64,000 nucleotides of DNA, from the NCBI GenBank assembly GCA_017590115.1, contig JAGGNK010008670.1, forward strand, positions 4,087,677 to 4,151,676. The letters run 5' to 3'. Position numbers and translations under genes: made by a program. The notes under the pieces are model-generated. The model was not told where the DNA came from and did not search any database. It saw nothing but the letters and a program-made list of their open reading frames with translations. The number at the start of each line of letters is the position of its first letter. Position 1 is the stretch's first letter. Source of the stretch: Montifringilla adamsi. Taxonomy: Eukaryota > Chordata > Aves > Passeriformes > Passeridae. Of this stretch, positions 12,676-24,114 are shown piece after piece.

Positions 12676-15433
12676 TTTCAGTAAATTATGATATTTCGAT
12701 ATCCCTACAGCGAACAAAAGCTGGTGTTCAATTATTTCCCATAACAAAGTCAAGGGGGTTTCTTGGTGGATCTTCCCTGGCTTTGGGGAACCAGAAGCAT
12801 CCCAGCTGGATGTGATGGTGTTTGCTGGACACAGCTCCCCCTGCATGACCTTGGACCTGTGTGAGGAAGCCTCAGCACCACTTTGGGGTGGGGAGAGACA
12901 AGAATTTGTCCTCTGCAAAGCCAAGGAGTGCTGCTGCTCAAGGCTGCTCCCCACCAGCCAGGGCTGCTTGTTGTCACTCTCATGTGACATTCTGTTGGTC
13001 CTGGGGCTGTGAACAAACAGCAGGGATGCAAAATCTGCCTCAGCAGGTGATGAAGCATCTTCTGGCATCTGTGCTCCCCCTTGGGCAGCAGCTGGCACAG
13101 AATGTCAGCAGGTCTGTGCTGGAGAGGTGGCAAACAGAACTGGTGTGACCTGATTGTGGCTTTTCCAAGGCATTTAGTCTGCCAGACAGGACAACAAATT
13201 CCCTGTGCATTATTCTGGCTGGGTATTTGAGTCTAGCAGATGGCCAGGAGGTAGCTGGAGTCAGAGCAGCCTCTCTGGGTCACAGTTCTTTCCTCCTCTT
13301 TGCTCCCAGGAGTCACCTTCAGTTCCATGTCTGCTGGGTCCTTAAAATTTTAGGAAAAATACTCATTTCCAGTCAGTGGGAGAAACTGCCAAAGGAAACA
13401 GATATTGGAGAAAATCTTCCAGACCTGGCAAACATTTTACTCAAATCAATGGGTTTCTAAATTATTTTATTTTGGCTAATCAACCAAGAACTAGTCTGGC
13501 AACAATCACCCCCAGCTCTTGTTCCTGGGAATCCACTGTTTGCTCCTGGGCTGTGCTAGTGTGCACTTTCATATAAATTAATCATTTTGGTCAGCTACTT
13601 TAGCAAGTGATTTGGAGCACCCCATCAGCCTGTTCTCAGCATTTTTCTCAGTTCTAGACTACATGTTTCCAAGGTCACTTGGGATCTATCTTTCCTATAT
13701 CTCATCTCTTCCAGATGATTCCATGTTTTTAAAGGCTTGGCATGAGGTAGTTGTGGTTCTGCCTGTGTCAGCCAGGGCTGTCACAGCCAACAGACCCACA
13801 TCCCGTGGTGTGGGTGCTGATTTGCATCCCAGCTCTGCTTCTCTCTTGCCTATTTTGTTGCTATTTTGCATCTGCAGTGAATCACAGTGTGGTTGCATTG
13901 ATAGTAGGGTCTTCCAGCATTTTACCTTCAATTTTTGGTCTTCAGGATATTGAAAATAGTACCTAAATGGTGACATTAATGCACTGCCTTAGAAGTAAGA
14001 GCAAAGGAGGAATCTGAAAGTACAAGTGGATGTGGATGTGCATGAGCATGCCAACATGTTGATTCTTGAAGTTCATTGAGAAAAATACCCAGGGAAATGT
14101 AAAATTTGTAGAACTGGTTATGGATAATGAATGCAGCTGATCTGTGCACCAGCTGGGCAAGCAGCTCTTTTCCATAATCCTGAACTCACCTTAGAACTTT
14201 AATACTCAACTCAAATTTCCAATTATTTTCCAGACTGTGTGACAGAACACAAAATAATCCTGATTCACATAATCCAGCCTGGACCATCAGCCCCTGGCTG
14301 CTGCTGCCTGCCCAGGCTGGAGCTGGGCCATGTCCTGGGTCATGTCCTGCTTGGGGAATCCTGGGCAGGACATGGCTACAGCTATTTGGGCCAAAATATG
14401 ATCTTCTGTCTTGATCTTTCCCCTGTGCAGCTGAGATGGAGTTTACTGCTGTATTTCCATTTTGGAAGTGAGCTCTCCTGTTATCACCCCCTGACACAAG
14501 CAATGGATCTGATACCCTGTCACAGCCTGGGGAAGCTTTATGAAAAATCAGTGCAGCGTTGCTTAACCTCTGCTTCCAAGTCCAGATAAACACTTGTGCA
14601 GTGAATTTCAAATTAAAAGAATAAACCACAGAGCTGTCCCAGGTATTGGGTAAATAATGAGTGAACATTCCTTGCTGCCTTGTGTGGGTTGCCCACTGCA
14701 GCTCTCCAAGTGCATTGTTTGGGTGTTATTCCCTCCAGCACTTCAGCAAGGAGAACTCCCTCATGGGGTGTTTGTGACCAGTTCACCACCACCTTGCTCC
14801 CCTTGCAGCCCAGACCAAGGCTGATATGATGTTGCAGCAGCCTTGGGTTTCAGCAAGGCATTTCCCTGCTAACAAGACTGTCAAAAATGGGCAAACTGGG
14901 AAGGACTTTGTCAGTCCAGTCCTGGCCTAATGTCCACATTGATTCTGACTCGTATCTTCCCTCGTACCTCTGAGTAACAGTGCTGGATGTAGCCACCCTG
15001 GAAGATCCATTTTTTGAGCTCATATCTCTAAGGTCTATTTGTAAAACTATCTTGAAAGGGCTGGCACGGGAGTGCCATTTGTTTTAAAGGGAATTGTGCA
15101 TCCCAGCTGCTTCTGGGGCTTAGCAAAGCTCAGGACAGCACACATAAACACTCATAATCATAACGCTTTTTGCTTGGCTGTGTGCAATACAAAACACCCA
15201 GAGGAAAGAGGCAAGCAACAGCAGCAGCTTCTTGAGCTGCAAGCAAAACCCTCCCTGAGGTTTTGTGCACAGCAGCACAATGCCCTTTCTGCACTGGGTC
15301 TAGCAATCCCACCATGGCACAGAGCATCAGAGCTGGGGCAGGGAGACATCCCTGCCAATGGCACTGACAGACAAAATCCCCAAAATGTACTGAAACAAAA
15401 GCCCAGGGTTTTGCCTGGTTTCATGGGTTCTGA

Positions 15434-15455
15434 TTTTTTTTTTTTTTTTTTTTTT
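15434..15455. repeat. Poly-T tract (T22)
   Basis: Twenty-two consecutive T. It could be the tail of an old minus-strand retroposed sequence or simple slippage. No retrogene body is recognisable beside it. Confidence 0.9.
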
Positions 15456-15910
15456 GGGCTGATGTGGGAAACGGGCTCCCTGCTAAAGGTGAGCAGGAAA
15501 GTTGCAGCTTTATGTCACAATCTCTGCACTTTGTCCTCCCAACAGATAATTCTGCACCTGCAAAAACATTGGCTGCTTCGTGCCTCTTTATTATGTTTTG
15601 GGGGGGAGAGGAAAAGAGCCCTCCTGTGCTTTCCAGGCTGGATTTGAAGGTCAGAAGTCACTGAGAATAAGCAGATTTCCTCTCCCTGCTAACCTCCAAG
15701 GGCCATCCAGCTCATCCCAGTCCTTGGTGCTGAGGATTGACACCAAATACTCGGTTACACTTCTATGGCTGCAGTGTGTAATTATGCAGATATCCTAATG
15801 GAGTTTGGATCTTGAGTCCTCAGTGCAAGCTCAGATGGGGGGCAGCCCTGTCAGCACCAGCTGCTGTGATGCTCTGAGAGGCCCTTTCCCTGGGAATTAT
15901 ACATATTTAT

Positions 15911-15925
15911 AGAGAGAGAGAGAGA
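15911..15925. repeat. (AG)n microsatellite
   Basis: Seven and a half AG dinucleotides, perfect and short. Confidence 0.9.
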
Positions 15926-16776
15926 ATTTATCCTGCTTTGGGCTTCAGGCTCCTCACCCCAGTTCAGGAGCTCCTTGCTGCCCACCCACAGGCTCTCAAG
16001 TTGCTCCTGCCAGCCCCACACTGTGCCCCTGCAGCTGGGGCCATGGGGAGGGTCTTTGCCCCACAGGGGTCTCAGCACGGCAGGCTGGGGCAGGAGGGAG
16101 AGCCCTGAACAGCTGCTGGGGCAGGAGCACAGAGGCTTTAGAGCTCCCAGCCTGTTGTGTCAGCAAAACCACCCCTATCTCAGGACCCTTATCTGCCCGC
16201 AGTGTAAATAATTTCTAAATGAGCTGGAAGGAGGAAGACTGATGAATGCAGTTTTGCTGGAAATGTTATCAGGTTGGGAACAGGGGTGGCTGAGCACTCC
16301 CTTATCTGTCCTGGATGAGAAGTGGGGGATAACTGGGGTCTCCCCAGCCCGACTCAGTGGCAGCACAGGTCCCAGAAGCATTTTACTGCTCTGTGTCAAA
16401 CTGAAGAGTTTTAGCTATTTGCTTTCAGTTCTGCTGTTTGTGCACTTTGCTGTGTTTATTTTTCAGTGCCTTCTGTCCTCTCCCTGTCCCCTGTGCCAGC
16501 AATTAAGAGGATGCTGATGCTGTAGTGGGCTTTGGCACCTGGAGGCCAGGCTCGGAGCATCCTGTTGGTGTGCAGGGAACATCAGCGTGGTGATTGAGCC
16601 ACAGTGCCCGCTGAAAAAAAATTCCTGTTGTCCCATGTTCTCATTTAAAATCCCTACTAAACCCCCAACCTGACAGCAAAAAACATGTAACAAATGTGAG
16701 GCTTAAATCATGCTTTAATGCTTGTTGGATGGGGTGTTTGAATTGCTTGATAAGTTAAGCTATATAATTAAAAAAC

Positions 16777-16797
16777 AAAAAAAAAAAAAAAAAAAAA
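16777..16797. repeat. Poly-A tract (A21)
   Basis: Twenty-one A, preceded by AAAAAAC and followed by GAAATTA. It lies 1.3 kb from the T22 tract in inverted sense. I could not recognise a retrocopy ending here. Confidence 0.9.
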
Positions 16798-18474
16798 GAA
16801 ATTAGTTATTGATCTAGTAAAGCATTTCTCTCTTAATTTCTCATTTAAATCCAGAATGGATGGACAGCAATGGAAAACCTTTCCTGGCTGTTGGCTCCTT
16901 AGTGCTTTGTGAGTTTATTCATGCCCAGACCAAAGGGATTCAGGTATAAAATGCTGCTCAGGGCAGTTTCCAGGCTCAAGAGTGGTCACAGAACCCTCCT
17001 TGGAATCAATCCCTCAATCTCCTCCATGAGGACTTCCCAGGACACAGCTGCCTCCAATTTGGGGCACGTTACAGCCACTGTCCCAGTTATCCCAGGCCAC
17101 TCCTCCCAGCATGAGTTAGGGCTCAAATAGCAGCCACAGCGCCAAGGCAAGCCCAAAGGGGGCTTCATGCCAGCACCCTGCCAAAAATGCACACCCCACA
17201 GGAATTTAGTTATTCCTGTGTCTGCAGTCAGAGGCAGCAGGATGGGCTGGGTGGGTTTAGTTGCTGCCATAGGATGGTGCTGACATGAATCCCTGCCAAA
17301 CCCCACCAGGACAACTGAGGCAGCCCCAGAGCCCACCAATAAATAATGGAGAAATGAAATGGATACCTATGCAGAGTATATGTAAATATTATACTCATAT
17401 TATCCAAAATGAGGAGGTAACTTGATTCCTTCTGATCTGCCCAATAAGAAACCCTTTGCTTTGTTTTTGCCTGTAAAAAGAAACAAGAATTGTTCCTTAT
17501 TTTTGTCTATATTTGGTGTAATCAGATCACTCCACCACTGAACCTCATTTCCTGCTGCTGGGTACATCCAAGCTATTATTGAGTATTTATTTTTCCATGG
17601 GCCTCTCTGTTTCTAATTACTTTGTGCTGATATTATGTGACAATGTTGAGTCTGCACCTCCTTTAATACCTGCCACATACTGAGTATATTGTAAACAACA
17701 CATTTTCAGCTATTTCCTGCTATTATTTACGTCTTTTTTTCTGATCCTACTATTTCTGGCTATTTAATGAAGCTGTTTTCTGATGGGGATATTGGCCAGG
17801 AGGGCAAGCAGACAGAAAAAATAGAGATACATTAGAAGTAACTTTACTAGTGATGCTTAAAACTGGTGAAGTCTTGTGGGGTTTGCTGCTCTTTTTTTAA
17901 TGGAAGACAGTGAGAGTTTTGCTGCAGCAAAAGTGATAAAAGACTGGCGGTGCAGAAAAATAATATCTCTGTATGCTCACACATAAATAGCCTATGTGGT
18001 GCTGCTACTGCTGCTCTGGCAACAGCCACTTGTGCTTAAAATCTGTTTCTTCTTATTTGACAGACATCAGAATTTCACATGTGTGGGATGTCTCTCATAA
18101 ACTGATTTTATTTGGAAGACAGCAGCAAAACCATTTTTTTGAGAAATGAAGGGGAAAACTATTAAAAAGGGAAGAACATATCTGATATTTTATTTATATA
18201 TATTTATGGAATATATTTATGTAAGTATCTCGGCTGTATTAAAGCCTTGTCAGAGTTATGGTGCCATTGCCCTGCTGAGCCCCCTGGCCCATCTGCTGTG
18301 TTTCCAGTGCAACTGGGGCTTTGTAATTGTTGGAACCCTGGTCACTGAGAATTTCAGACTTTCTGCTGCCAGGCACTGACCCCCAAGAGAACACTGCATT
18401 GACCTGAGGCCATGGAGAAGCTTCCAAAATGGAATGACAGAGCTGGGATTGTGGGTGTGGAGTTGGAATAGAAG

Positions 18475-18926
18475 TGTGTGATATCACAGGGTGGGAAACT
18501 TGGAGTTTAAGGGTTTAGAATACAGTAATAGATATAAAGCAAGATGGAGGTTTTAGGGTAGAGGCTGCTCCTTCTTCATCACCTTCTTCTCTACCTTCTA
18601 TTTCTCCTTCTACTTCCTTTCTTCTCCACCTTCTTCTCCATGGGTTTGGGTGGTTTTGTGTAATTGGATAAAAAGTCCACCTTGTGGGCCATGGGTGGTT
18701 TGTTATTGGGTTAAAAGTAAAAATAATTGAGGTGTAATTTCTTAATTGGACAGTTTGTCCTTAATAGGCTTTGTAGAGAGAGAGATGGGGCTCCATTTTC
18801 AGTTTGTTGGAGTGAAGTGCTGCAGAGCTCAGGGTTTGTGAGACTGTGACACAGATAAGAACTAATAAACATCCGAGTCCAAACAAGAAATGCCATCTCA
18901 GGCATTTAATCCCGACCCTGGCAAAA
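18475..18926 (+). mobile_element. Solo LTR of an endogenous retrovirus
   Basis: A block of about 450 bp with LTR architecture and no internal retroviral genes on either side. It opens with TGTGTGATATCAC or TGATATCACAGG. It carries a long CTT/CTC polypyrimidine stretch (about 18,569-18,641), a GATAAAAAG TATA-like site near 18,668, and a plus-strand AATAAA polyadenylation signal at 18,864-18,869. It closes near CCCTGGCA. The overall pattern resembles a solo LTR family I associate with songbird genomes; the name cannot be fixed without a repeat library. AGAAG is found just outside both ends (18,470-18,474 and 18,927-18,931) and may be a 5-bp target-site duplication, though that would leave the 3' end as ...GCAAAA rather than ...CA. 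A single LTR usually arises by recombination between the two LTRs of a provirus. Confidence 0.75.
18569..18641. repeat. Polypyrimidine (CTT/CTC-rich) tract inside the LTR
   Basis: About 70 nt that are almost all C and T on the plus strand, with imperfect CTTCTTC units. It belongs to the LTR body. Such tracts can form triplex DNA, which is inference only. Confidence 0.8.
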
Positions 18927-21900
18927 AGAAGTTAAGATTTGACATGCAATGATTATTCCTCTTCCCAAATTAAACCTCTGGCTTGATGGACTACAGCTCT
19001 CAGCTGGGTGGAAGCAAAGTGGTGCTCCTGGAGCACTCACTCCTGCTGGATTTTGTGCTTACCCCTTCTGGAAATCCTAAAACAGCCTGAGCATCATCTG
19101 ACACTGGGGCATTTCTGTGGCTGCCAGAGGTGGCAGCAGCTGCTGTCACCTGTGCAGTCTCCGGGCTGTGGCTGCATTATTTTTCCCAACAGCTTCATCC
19201 CGTGGCTGACACAGGAGCACATCCCTGCTGCTCTGAGGACAGCCCAGCCCTCCAACGAGCAGGGCTTTTCTGGGCTCTTGTCCAGCACTAAACATGGAAA
19301 ATTCCAACAGTCAATCCTGTGTGTGATCAAGCTGTTTGGGATCTTTTAACTTTCAAAACAAATGTGAACAAAACTGGTGAATTTACAGTAGATTCTGTAG
19401 GAAAGAAACAACTGGCAAAGCTGGCACCTGGCTGTTATTGCCTGCCTAAAATCACAGAAACACTGACCTCTGGCTTTTAAAAAACCTTGCTTCAACTCGA
19501 ATCTGGGTAATTTGTACATTTACATTTGAACAATAACACGCTTTGTTTCCTGCCTGCCACCTGCATCACACCTGGCCACTTCAGCTGCAAAAACACATGA
19601 AATTATGGAGGAATCACCATTTTTCTGAGGTGTTGCTTGGAGTCTCATCTGTAGAGAGATTTTCCCCATTAAACATTTAATAATCATATTGTAAAAGCTT
19701 CATTTACATTTAAAACCCTCTTTTGCGCTTTCTATACCTAACACATACATGCACCACGACCTGATAAAAGTCCTACCTGCAGAAGAGCTGGAAAAGCATC
19801 CACACTCAGGAAGGGAAGCTCTGGGTATGCCCAGTGGAGCTTGGGCAGCAACACAGGGACAAAACAAAAATGCCCAGCTGGATCTAAAGGAAAATTTTAT
19901 TCAATTTATTAAGTAGTCTAGATCCACAGTTGTTCACAGAATTTTGCTTTTTCAAAGCTTAAAAATATATTTTAAGCATTGGGAAAAGGAATTCCTGCCC
20001 TCCATCCTCACTGCAGTTAAACTTAGGTAGTAACAGAAACCTGCAGGAGCACTTTGGCGGTTTTCCTCCAAACCCAGCTCTGAAATAAGTTGCTTTTTCT
20101 TGCAATCCCAGGCCTTGTTTTCCTCTGGCTGGTGACAATCTGTGTCTGCTAGGCTGTACAACCACACACGTGGCTGCCAGCCTGCTTTGAAAGGAAGGAT
20201 AACAAGGCAGTGTGATCCCATTAGCTCCGATTTTTGTTGGTGCTTGTTCCATTTAATCACAACGGGTTTGTTGTGTCAGTGTGAAGTAAAGGATATGTTG
20301 TCACATAAAAGCACAGCTCTGAAACACCAGGTGAGGCTGGGTTTTGAAATGGAACTGTAAAGTCAGGCCTTTTCTTAACTTCCTGCAGCAAAGAAAACAG
20401 GTGAGTTCATGCAGCTTTACCATGAAAAACGTGGCTTGTTCAACACAGCATTAATTACTGGTCCTGTAAATGTTTTGTGATGGCATTAGCTATCTTTGGG
20501 ATTTTCAGAAAAAGAAAACCACCCTTAATTGTTGCTTCACCACTGCCTGGTTTTCCTCCAACGGGAAATTCCAAGGCAGCAGTACCCAGTGCCCCAGACT
20601 GGGGCAGGAATTGTGCTGTTTTATTTCCACTGAAGTACATCAAGTCCAACACATCCTGTCTCGCAGTCAGTTACACACACTGCTCCCTTCTTTTTGTTAC
20701 CTCTGAAGCAGCAAAATGAAACCACCAGTGAGGCAGACATGACACAAGAAGCTGTTACTCCACTGCCGCTGCTTCTCCTCTCCCTGCTCCAGGAACAGCT
20801 GCCCAAGCACATTGGAAAATGACAAATGATACCCAAAAGGCTGTCGACAAAATTCACTTCACCTTCTGTCATTCTCATTTAGATTTAGGTAACAAAAAGT
20901 GGGTATCATTTGACTGTAATGCACTGTTTTGTGCTTTGTCAAGTCTCTAAATTCTGAGAGGTTTGCCAGTAAAAACAATGCTGATATAATTAAAAAAAAA
21001 AAAAAATCATCAGGAGATTCAACAATTTATTGGCCACACTTCAGCCTCAACTACCAGACTTGCTCAAGCACAAAGTTCAATATCAGAGTCCAGATGTATC
21101 CCTGGTTTATGATATTGAACAAATATGGCATTACTTATTCCAGAGCTCACCAGCACACTGGAACCTGAGTAAATATTCTGATTAATCCCATACAGAGGAT
21201 ACTACATGGCACTGAAATGCATGTAACATGCCAGTTACTGCAAGCGCAGTCTCACAAATACTTTTTGTAAAGAAACCACAAATCTCTCTTGGTAATGTAT
21301 GAAAAACAGTTCACAGTTATGGAATTATTTCCATGAAGAACTCCCCACTTGTACTAGAGAAATACCTGTTTTAAAGAAATAATCCCCGAAGTCAAATGCA
21401 AGAACTGTAAAACACAACATAAAAGGAGAAACACCTGCATAGATTTTACGGCATTCAGGCACTGTCAATACTGAAGAACATCTCGGTTAACATTAAGATG
21501 TTTTAGCTGGTTGCTGGTAATCAGGTTTGTTTCCACCTCCTTATTTATCCATCTAATATAAACCTATGAAATCTTTGTTGTCCTCCAGTTTGACTTGTGC
21601 TTACACATAGGAATACCACAACCAATTAGGGAATGAGGTAAATCACACAGAAAAAAAAAATCTTTACTATCTGCAAGTCTATTTTAAGCTAAACTAACTG
21701 AAGTAAACTTGTATTACATATTTTGCCATTACCTTCACATAAATTCACAGGAGCTGGTACTTTCAGTCACAAGCTCTAGAATTATTTGTACCAATATGAC
21801 TAAAAATTGATTTAACTGTGCTACACATGTACTGGGCAAAGGGCTCAGTTTTTTCCTCCTGGGACTTTCACTGGTGCCAACTGAACAGCTGATTCCTGGC

Positions 21901-21985
21901 AGTGGAAGCAAAACTGCAAATCAAACAATTCCCGTGCTGTTTTCTAAATCAGAACTTCAGAAAAACACCAGAAAACCAACCGTGC
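18927..21985. other. Intergenic DNA downstream of RPL22L1
   Basis: About 3 kb of AT-rich sequence between the solo LTR and the RPL22L1 polyadenylation site. It holds an A15 tract (20,992-21,006) and minus-strand AATAAA hexamers near 19,890-19,910, which could serve read-through transcripts. No gene is visible on either strand. Confidence 0.55.
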
Positions 21986-22008
21986 TCTGTCCAACAGGGT
22001 ACAAAACC

Positions 22009-22014
22009 TTTATT
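22009..22014 (-). terminator. RPL22L1: RPL22L1 polyadenylation signal (AATAAA)
   Basis: TTTATT on the plus strand is a canonical AATAAA on the minus strand, about 80 nt after the RPL22L1 stop codon. Cleavage is expected 15-25 nt on, near 21,990. That gives the short 3'UTR (about 100 nt) typical of ribosomal-protein genes. Confidence 0.8.
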
Positions 22015-22092
22015 CACCAATAAGTTAAGTGTTCTCATAAATAGATGTTGTAGTCTTTTGTACTCTGCAGTGAGCGTGGAGCCGAGGCCGGC

Positions 22093-22237
22093 TCACTCCT
22101 CAGACTCGGAGCCCTCCTCGTCCTGGCTGATCTGGAAGTAGCGCAGCTCGTACGTCTCCTTGTCGGACGCCACCACGCGCAGCCAGTCCCGCAGGTTGTT
22201 CTTCTTCAGGTACTTCTTGGTGAGGTATTTCAGGTAC
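22093..22237 (-). CDS. RPL22L1: RPL22L1 coding exon 4 (C-terminus and stop)
   Basis: The acceptor TTTTCAG lies just above 22,237, and the Arg codon is split AG|G across the intron. It encodes the basic [13 protein letters not shown] segment, the [19 protein letters not shown] core and the acidic tail. TGA stop at 22,095-22,093. Confidence 0.96.
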
Positions 22238-24034
22238 CTGAAAACCAGCAATTTCGCCTTAGAAGCTTCTCACTGGACACCCCCTGCTGCTGTCTGCACT
22301 CCACCCCAGGCAGTGTCTGGAGCAGGGCAGTAATTACACCCAGAAACAGAAAACTTTCACGTGTAACAGGCAATAAAAGCAAATTTTCACTACAGATATG
22401 TAGGAATTTATTGTTCATTTGACTACACAGCAAAATGCCAGTAACTGGACAGCACTGGTAACTGGTTCTAAACCTTGGTCTAACGTAACAGATTCTGCAG
22501 TACCTGTACCAGCAAACAAAGGGAGGATGCAGGGAAGGATGTGCACCTCCCATCAGTGCACTCAGCTCTTGTTTGTCCTAACAAACTCAACAGTTTAAGG
22601 CTTGAAGGGTTTGTTTGCAACAACCCACATCAAGCACACATTCATTGTAATACAACCAATTAAATAATCAAAGAGCCACCCACGATATTAATTCAGTGTT
22701 ATTTTAAAGGTCCATCTTCCACTGATACACTGCCAAGGACCTATATAAAGTATCTCTATTAATATGCCTAGAGTCAACATTAATTACCAATCAAGCCTTG
22801 ACTTTTAAAAAGCGATTTTTAAGTATCTGATATAATAAATCTGTTTCAATTACATGTTCCACTAATATTTACAAGTGCTATGAAGGTTAGAGCTAACACC
22901 TCTTCAAGTATCAGAAGTGCACTAATTGGAATTCATTTTGCAGGCAAGAGCTGAATATTAATGTGTGTTTATGGGACATGGATTAGTGGCAGATTTAGCA
23001 GTGTCAGGATTATGGCTGCACCTGATGATTGTGAAGATCTCTTCCAAGATAAATTACTCTGGTTTTACATCCAACATCCCACAGTTCAAACCCCACAAAA
23101 ACACACAATGAAACCCATGCCAACCTTTTAGAAAACTGCTTCTCTGACGTCACTGTGATCTTGTTCTTCAGACGTTCAATGTGAACGGTGTTGCCCAAGT
23201 TTCCAGTTTTCCCATTGACCTTAACCTTCTCCTTTAGGAACTGTTCCTGTTTCAACGTTAAAGAAATAGAACACTAGGGAATGGCACCCTAGGTATGAAC
23301 TAGGGAAGGGACCCTAGTCAGGAAGCAACATTAAAAACCACCATTTACTTATGTCCTGACAGAAGTATTTAGAACACAAAAATATTTTACAGCACGTGAT
23401 TATAAAAAAATCACCCCTGTGCTAAAGCAGAAATTAATTTAAAACAGTTCTATTCATGGACAGGTATGAAGCATGCTATAAAGCCTATAGTTGTTGTTTT
23501 TTTTTAATGACAGTATTTTAAAGAACAGCTGATGATTTAACACATTTAGAATGCAGCTTTTCAACTGTAGCTCAGTTACTGCACTAAAGCTTTTATTAAA
23601 CTATGCGTCACAAGTATGAGCAAAACCACCACTTACAAAATTCCCGGAATCAAAAATTCCATCTTCCACAGGGTGGGTCAGGTCAAGGCAAAACTTCCAG
23701 GTCGACTTTTTGGATTTTCGGTCCTTTTGCTAGAACACCAAAGGATTCCTCAGCATTAACAAACCGCGCTGGAAAAAACTTCCCGACCCAGGGAGGGGGG
23801 CACATACGGCAGCGGGAGCGCCCCCTCCCGGCCAGCGCGGCTCACTGCAGCCGGCCCGGCCCGGCCGCGTTCCACACGAAACCCTCTTGGGAAAGCCCCG
23901 CTCGCACCGGGCGGCGGCCGGCTTCTCAGCCGCCCGACGGCTCCCCCGGCCGGCCCTGCCGCCGCCTCCCTCCCGCTCTCACCGGCGCCATGGCGCTCCC
24001 GCCGCCGCCTCCCTCCCGCTCTCACCGGCGCCAT
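22093..24034 (-). CDS. RPL22L1: RPL22L1, ribosomal protein eL22-like 1 (4 coding exons, 122 aa)
   Basis: Paralogue of large-subunit protein eL22 (RPL22), which can replace it in the 60S subunit and has roles in RNA binding and splicing. Exons joined on the minus strand: 24034-24026, 23729-23637, 23246-23125, 22237-22093. Phases are 0, 0 and 2 and the total is 369 nt, giving 122 residues, the human length. The protein starts [11 protein letters not shown], continues with the eL22 landmarks [17 protein letters not shown] and [12 protein letters not shown], then [15 protein letters not shown] and [20 protein letters not shown]. It ends in an acidic tail, [12 protein letters not shown]22 itself has a longer acidic C-terminus and a different N-terminus, so L1 is the better call. 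The first coding exon holds only M-A-P and its donor, and this small cassette is duplicated in tandem. The start chosen (24,034) is the one nearer the predicted cap site; the second copy's ATG (23,991) encodes the same M-A-P. The promoter is a TATA/CRE/5'TOP type, so growth-dependent translation is likely. Confidence 0.96.
23125..23246 (-). CDS. RPL22L1: RPL22L1 coding exon 3
   Basis: 122 nt between acceptor TTGAAACAG and donor GTTGGC, so the donor is GT but not the usual GTAAG/GTGAG. It encodes [19 protein letters not shown] through SEKQFSK plus AG of the split Arg codon. Confidence 0.95.
23637..23729 (-). CDS. RPL22L1: RPL22L1 coding exon 2
   Basis: 93 nt between acceptor TTCTAG and donor GTAAGTGG, in phase 0 at both ends. 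It encodes [13 protein letters not shown] followed by [18 protein letters not shown]. The Cys before LDLTHP replaces the Asn I expect from the human sequence. Confidence 0.95.
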
Positions 24035-24048
24035 GGCGCTCCCGCCGC
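23958..24048. repeat. 43-bp tandem duplication spanning the RPL22L1 start codon and first 5' splice site
   Basis: Two perfect copies with a 43-bp period (23,958-24,005 and 24,001-24,048, each 48 bp and overlapping by 5). Each contains the GC-rich leader, ATGGCGCCG and the donor GTGAGAG on the minus strand. Because 43 is not a multiple of three, the two start codons are in different frames. Splicing at the cap-proximal donor (24,025) gives the standard protein. Splicing at the distal donor (23,982) would put the standard ATG behind an overlapping out-of-frame ATG. Confidence 0.95.
24026..24034 (-). CDS. RPL22L1: RPL22L1 coding exon 1 (M-A-P only)
   Basis: ATGGCGCCG followed directly by GTGAGAGC. 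The start has a strong context (GCCATGG). An exact copy of this start-plus-donor lies 43 bp downstream at 23,991-23,983; see the tandem duplication entry. Confidence 0.85.
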
Positions 24049-24064
24049 GCCGCTCCTGCAGAAA

Positions 24065-24069
24065 GGAAG
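24065..24069 (-). promoter_or_regulatory. RPL22L1: Predicted RPL22L1 transcription start with 5'TOP motif
   Basis: The minus strand reads CTTCCTTTCTGCAGG from 24,069, a C followed by a pyrimidine tract and about 25 nt below the TATA box. This is the usual cap-site pattern of ribosomal-protein genes, whose mRNAs are translated under mTOR/LARP1 control. The exact start nucleotide is inferred. Confidence 0.65.
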
Positions 24070-24088
24070 TGCGCCGGGCCACGCCGCG

Positions 24089-24096
24089 CTTTTATA
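24089..24096 (-). promoter_or_regulatory. RPL22L1: TATA box (TATAAAAG) of RPL22L1
   Basis: The minus strand TATAAAAG lies about 20-27 nt above the predicted cap site, a correct TATA spacing inside otherwise GC-rich DNA. Confidence 0.75.
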
Positions 24097-24106
24097 CCCG
24101 TGGCGG

Positions 24107-24114
24107 TGACGTCA
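24107..24114. promoter_or_regulatory. RPL22L1: Full cAMP-response element (TGACGTCA)
   Basis: A perfect CRE palindrome, extended to GGTGACGTCACC (24,105-24,116). It lies just above the TATA box and about 40 bp from the predicted start. It is the classic CREB/ATF1 site position. Confidence 0.75.

Larger units (their letters stand above)
12676..18474. other. Intergenic DNA, no gene seen
   Basis: About 5.8 kb of non-coding DNA with three simple-sequence tracts, listed separately. The longest open frame (15,072-15,647 +, 191 codons) runs through the T22 tract and encodes a homopolymer run, so I do not treat it as coding. Confidence 0.55.

Noticed and set aside
12517..13098. 193-codon minus-strand open frame
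   Set aside because: It partly overlaps a CR1 fragment in a region without reverse-transcriptase motifs. The rest has no recognisable domain or splice context.
15072..15647. 191-codon plus-strand open frame
   Set aside because: It reads straight through the T22 tract as polyphenylalanine, which points to chance.
15434..16797. T22 and A21 tracts in inverted order suggesting a retroposed element between them
   Set aside because: The 1.3 kb between them shows no gene, pseudogene or target-site duplication that I can see. Two independent homopolymers are more likely.
22238..24025. Possible snoRNA genes in RPL22L1 introns
   Set aside because: Isolated TGATGA-like and CTGA-like boxes occur, but I could not find a paired C/D or H/ACA arrangement with terminal stems.
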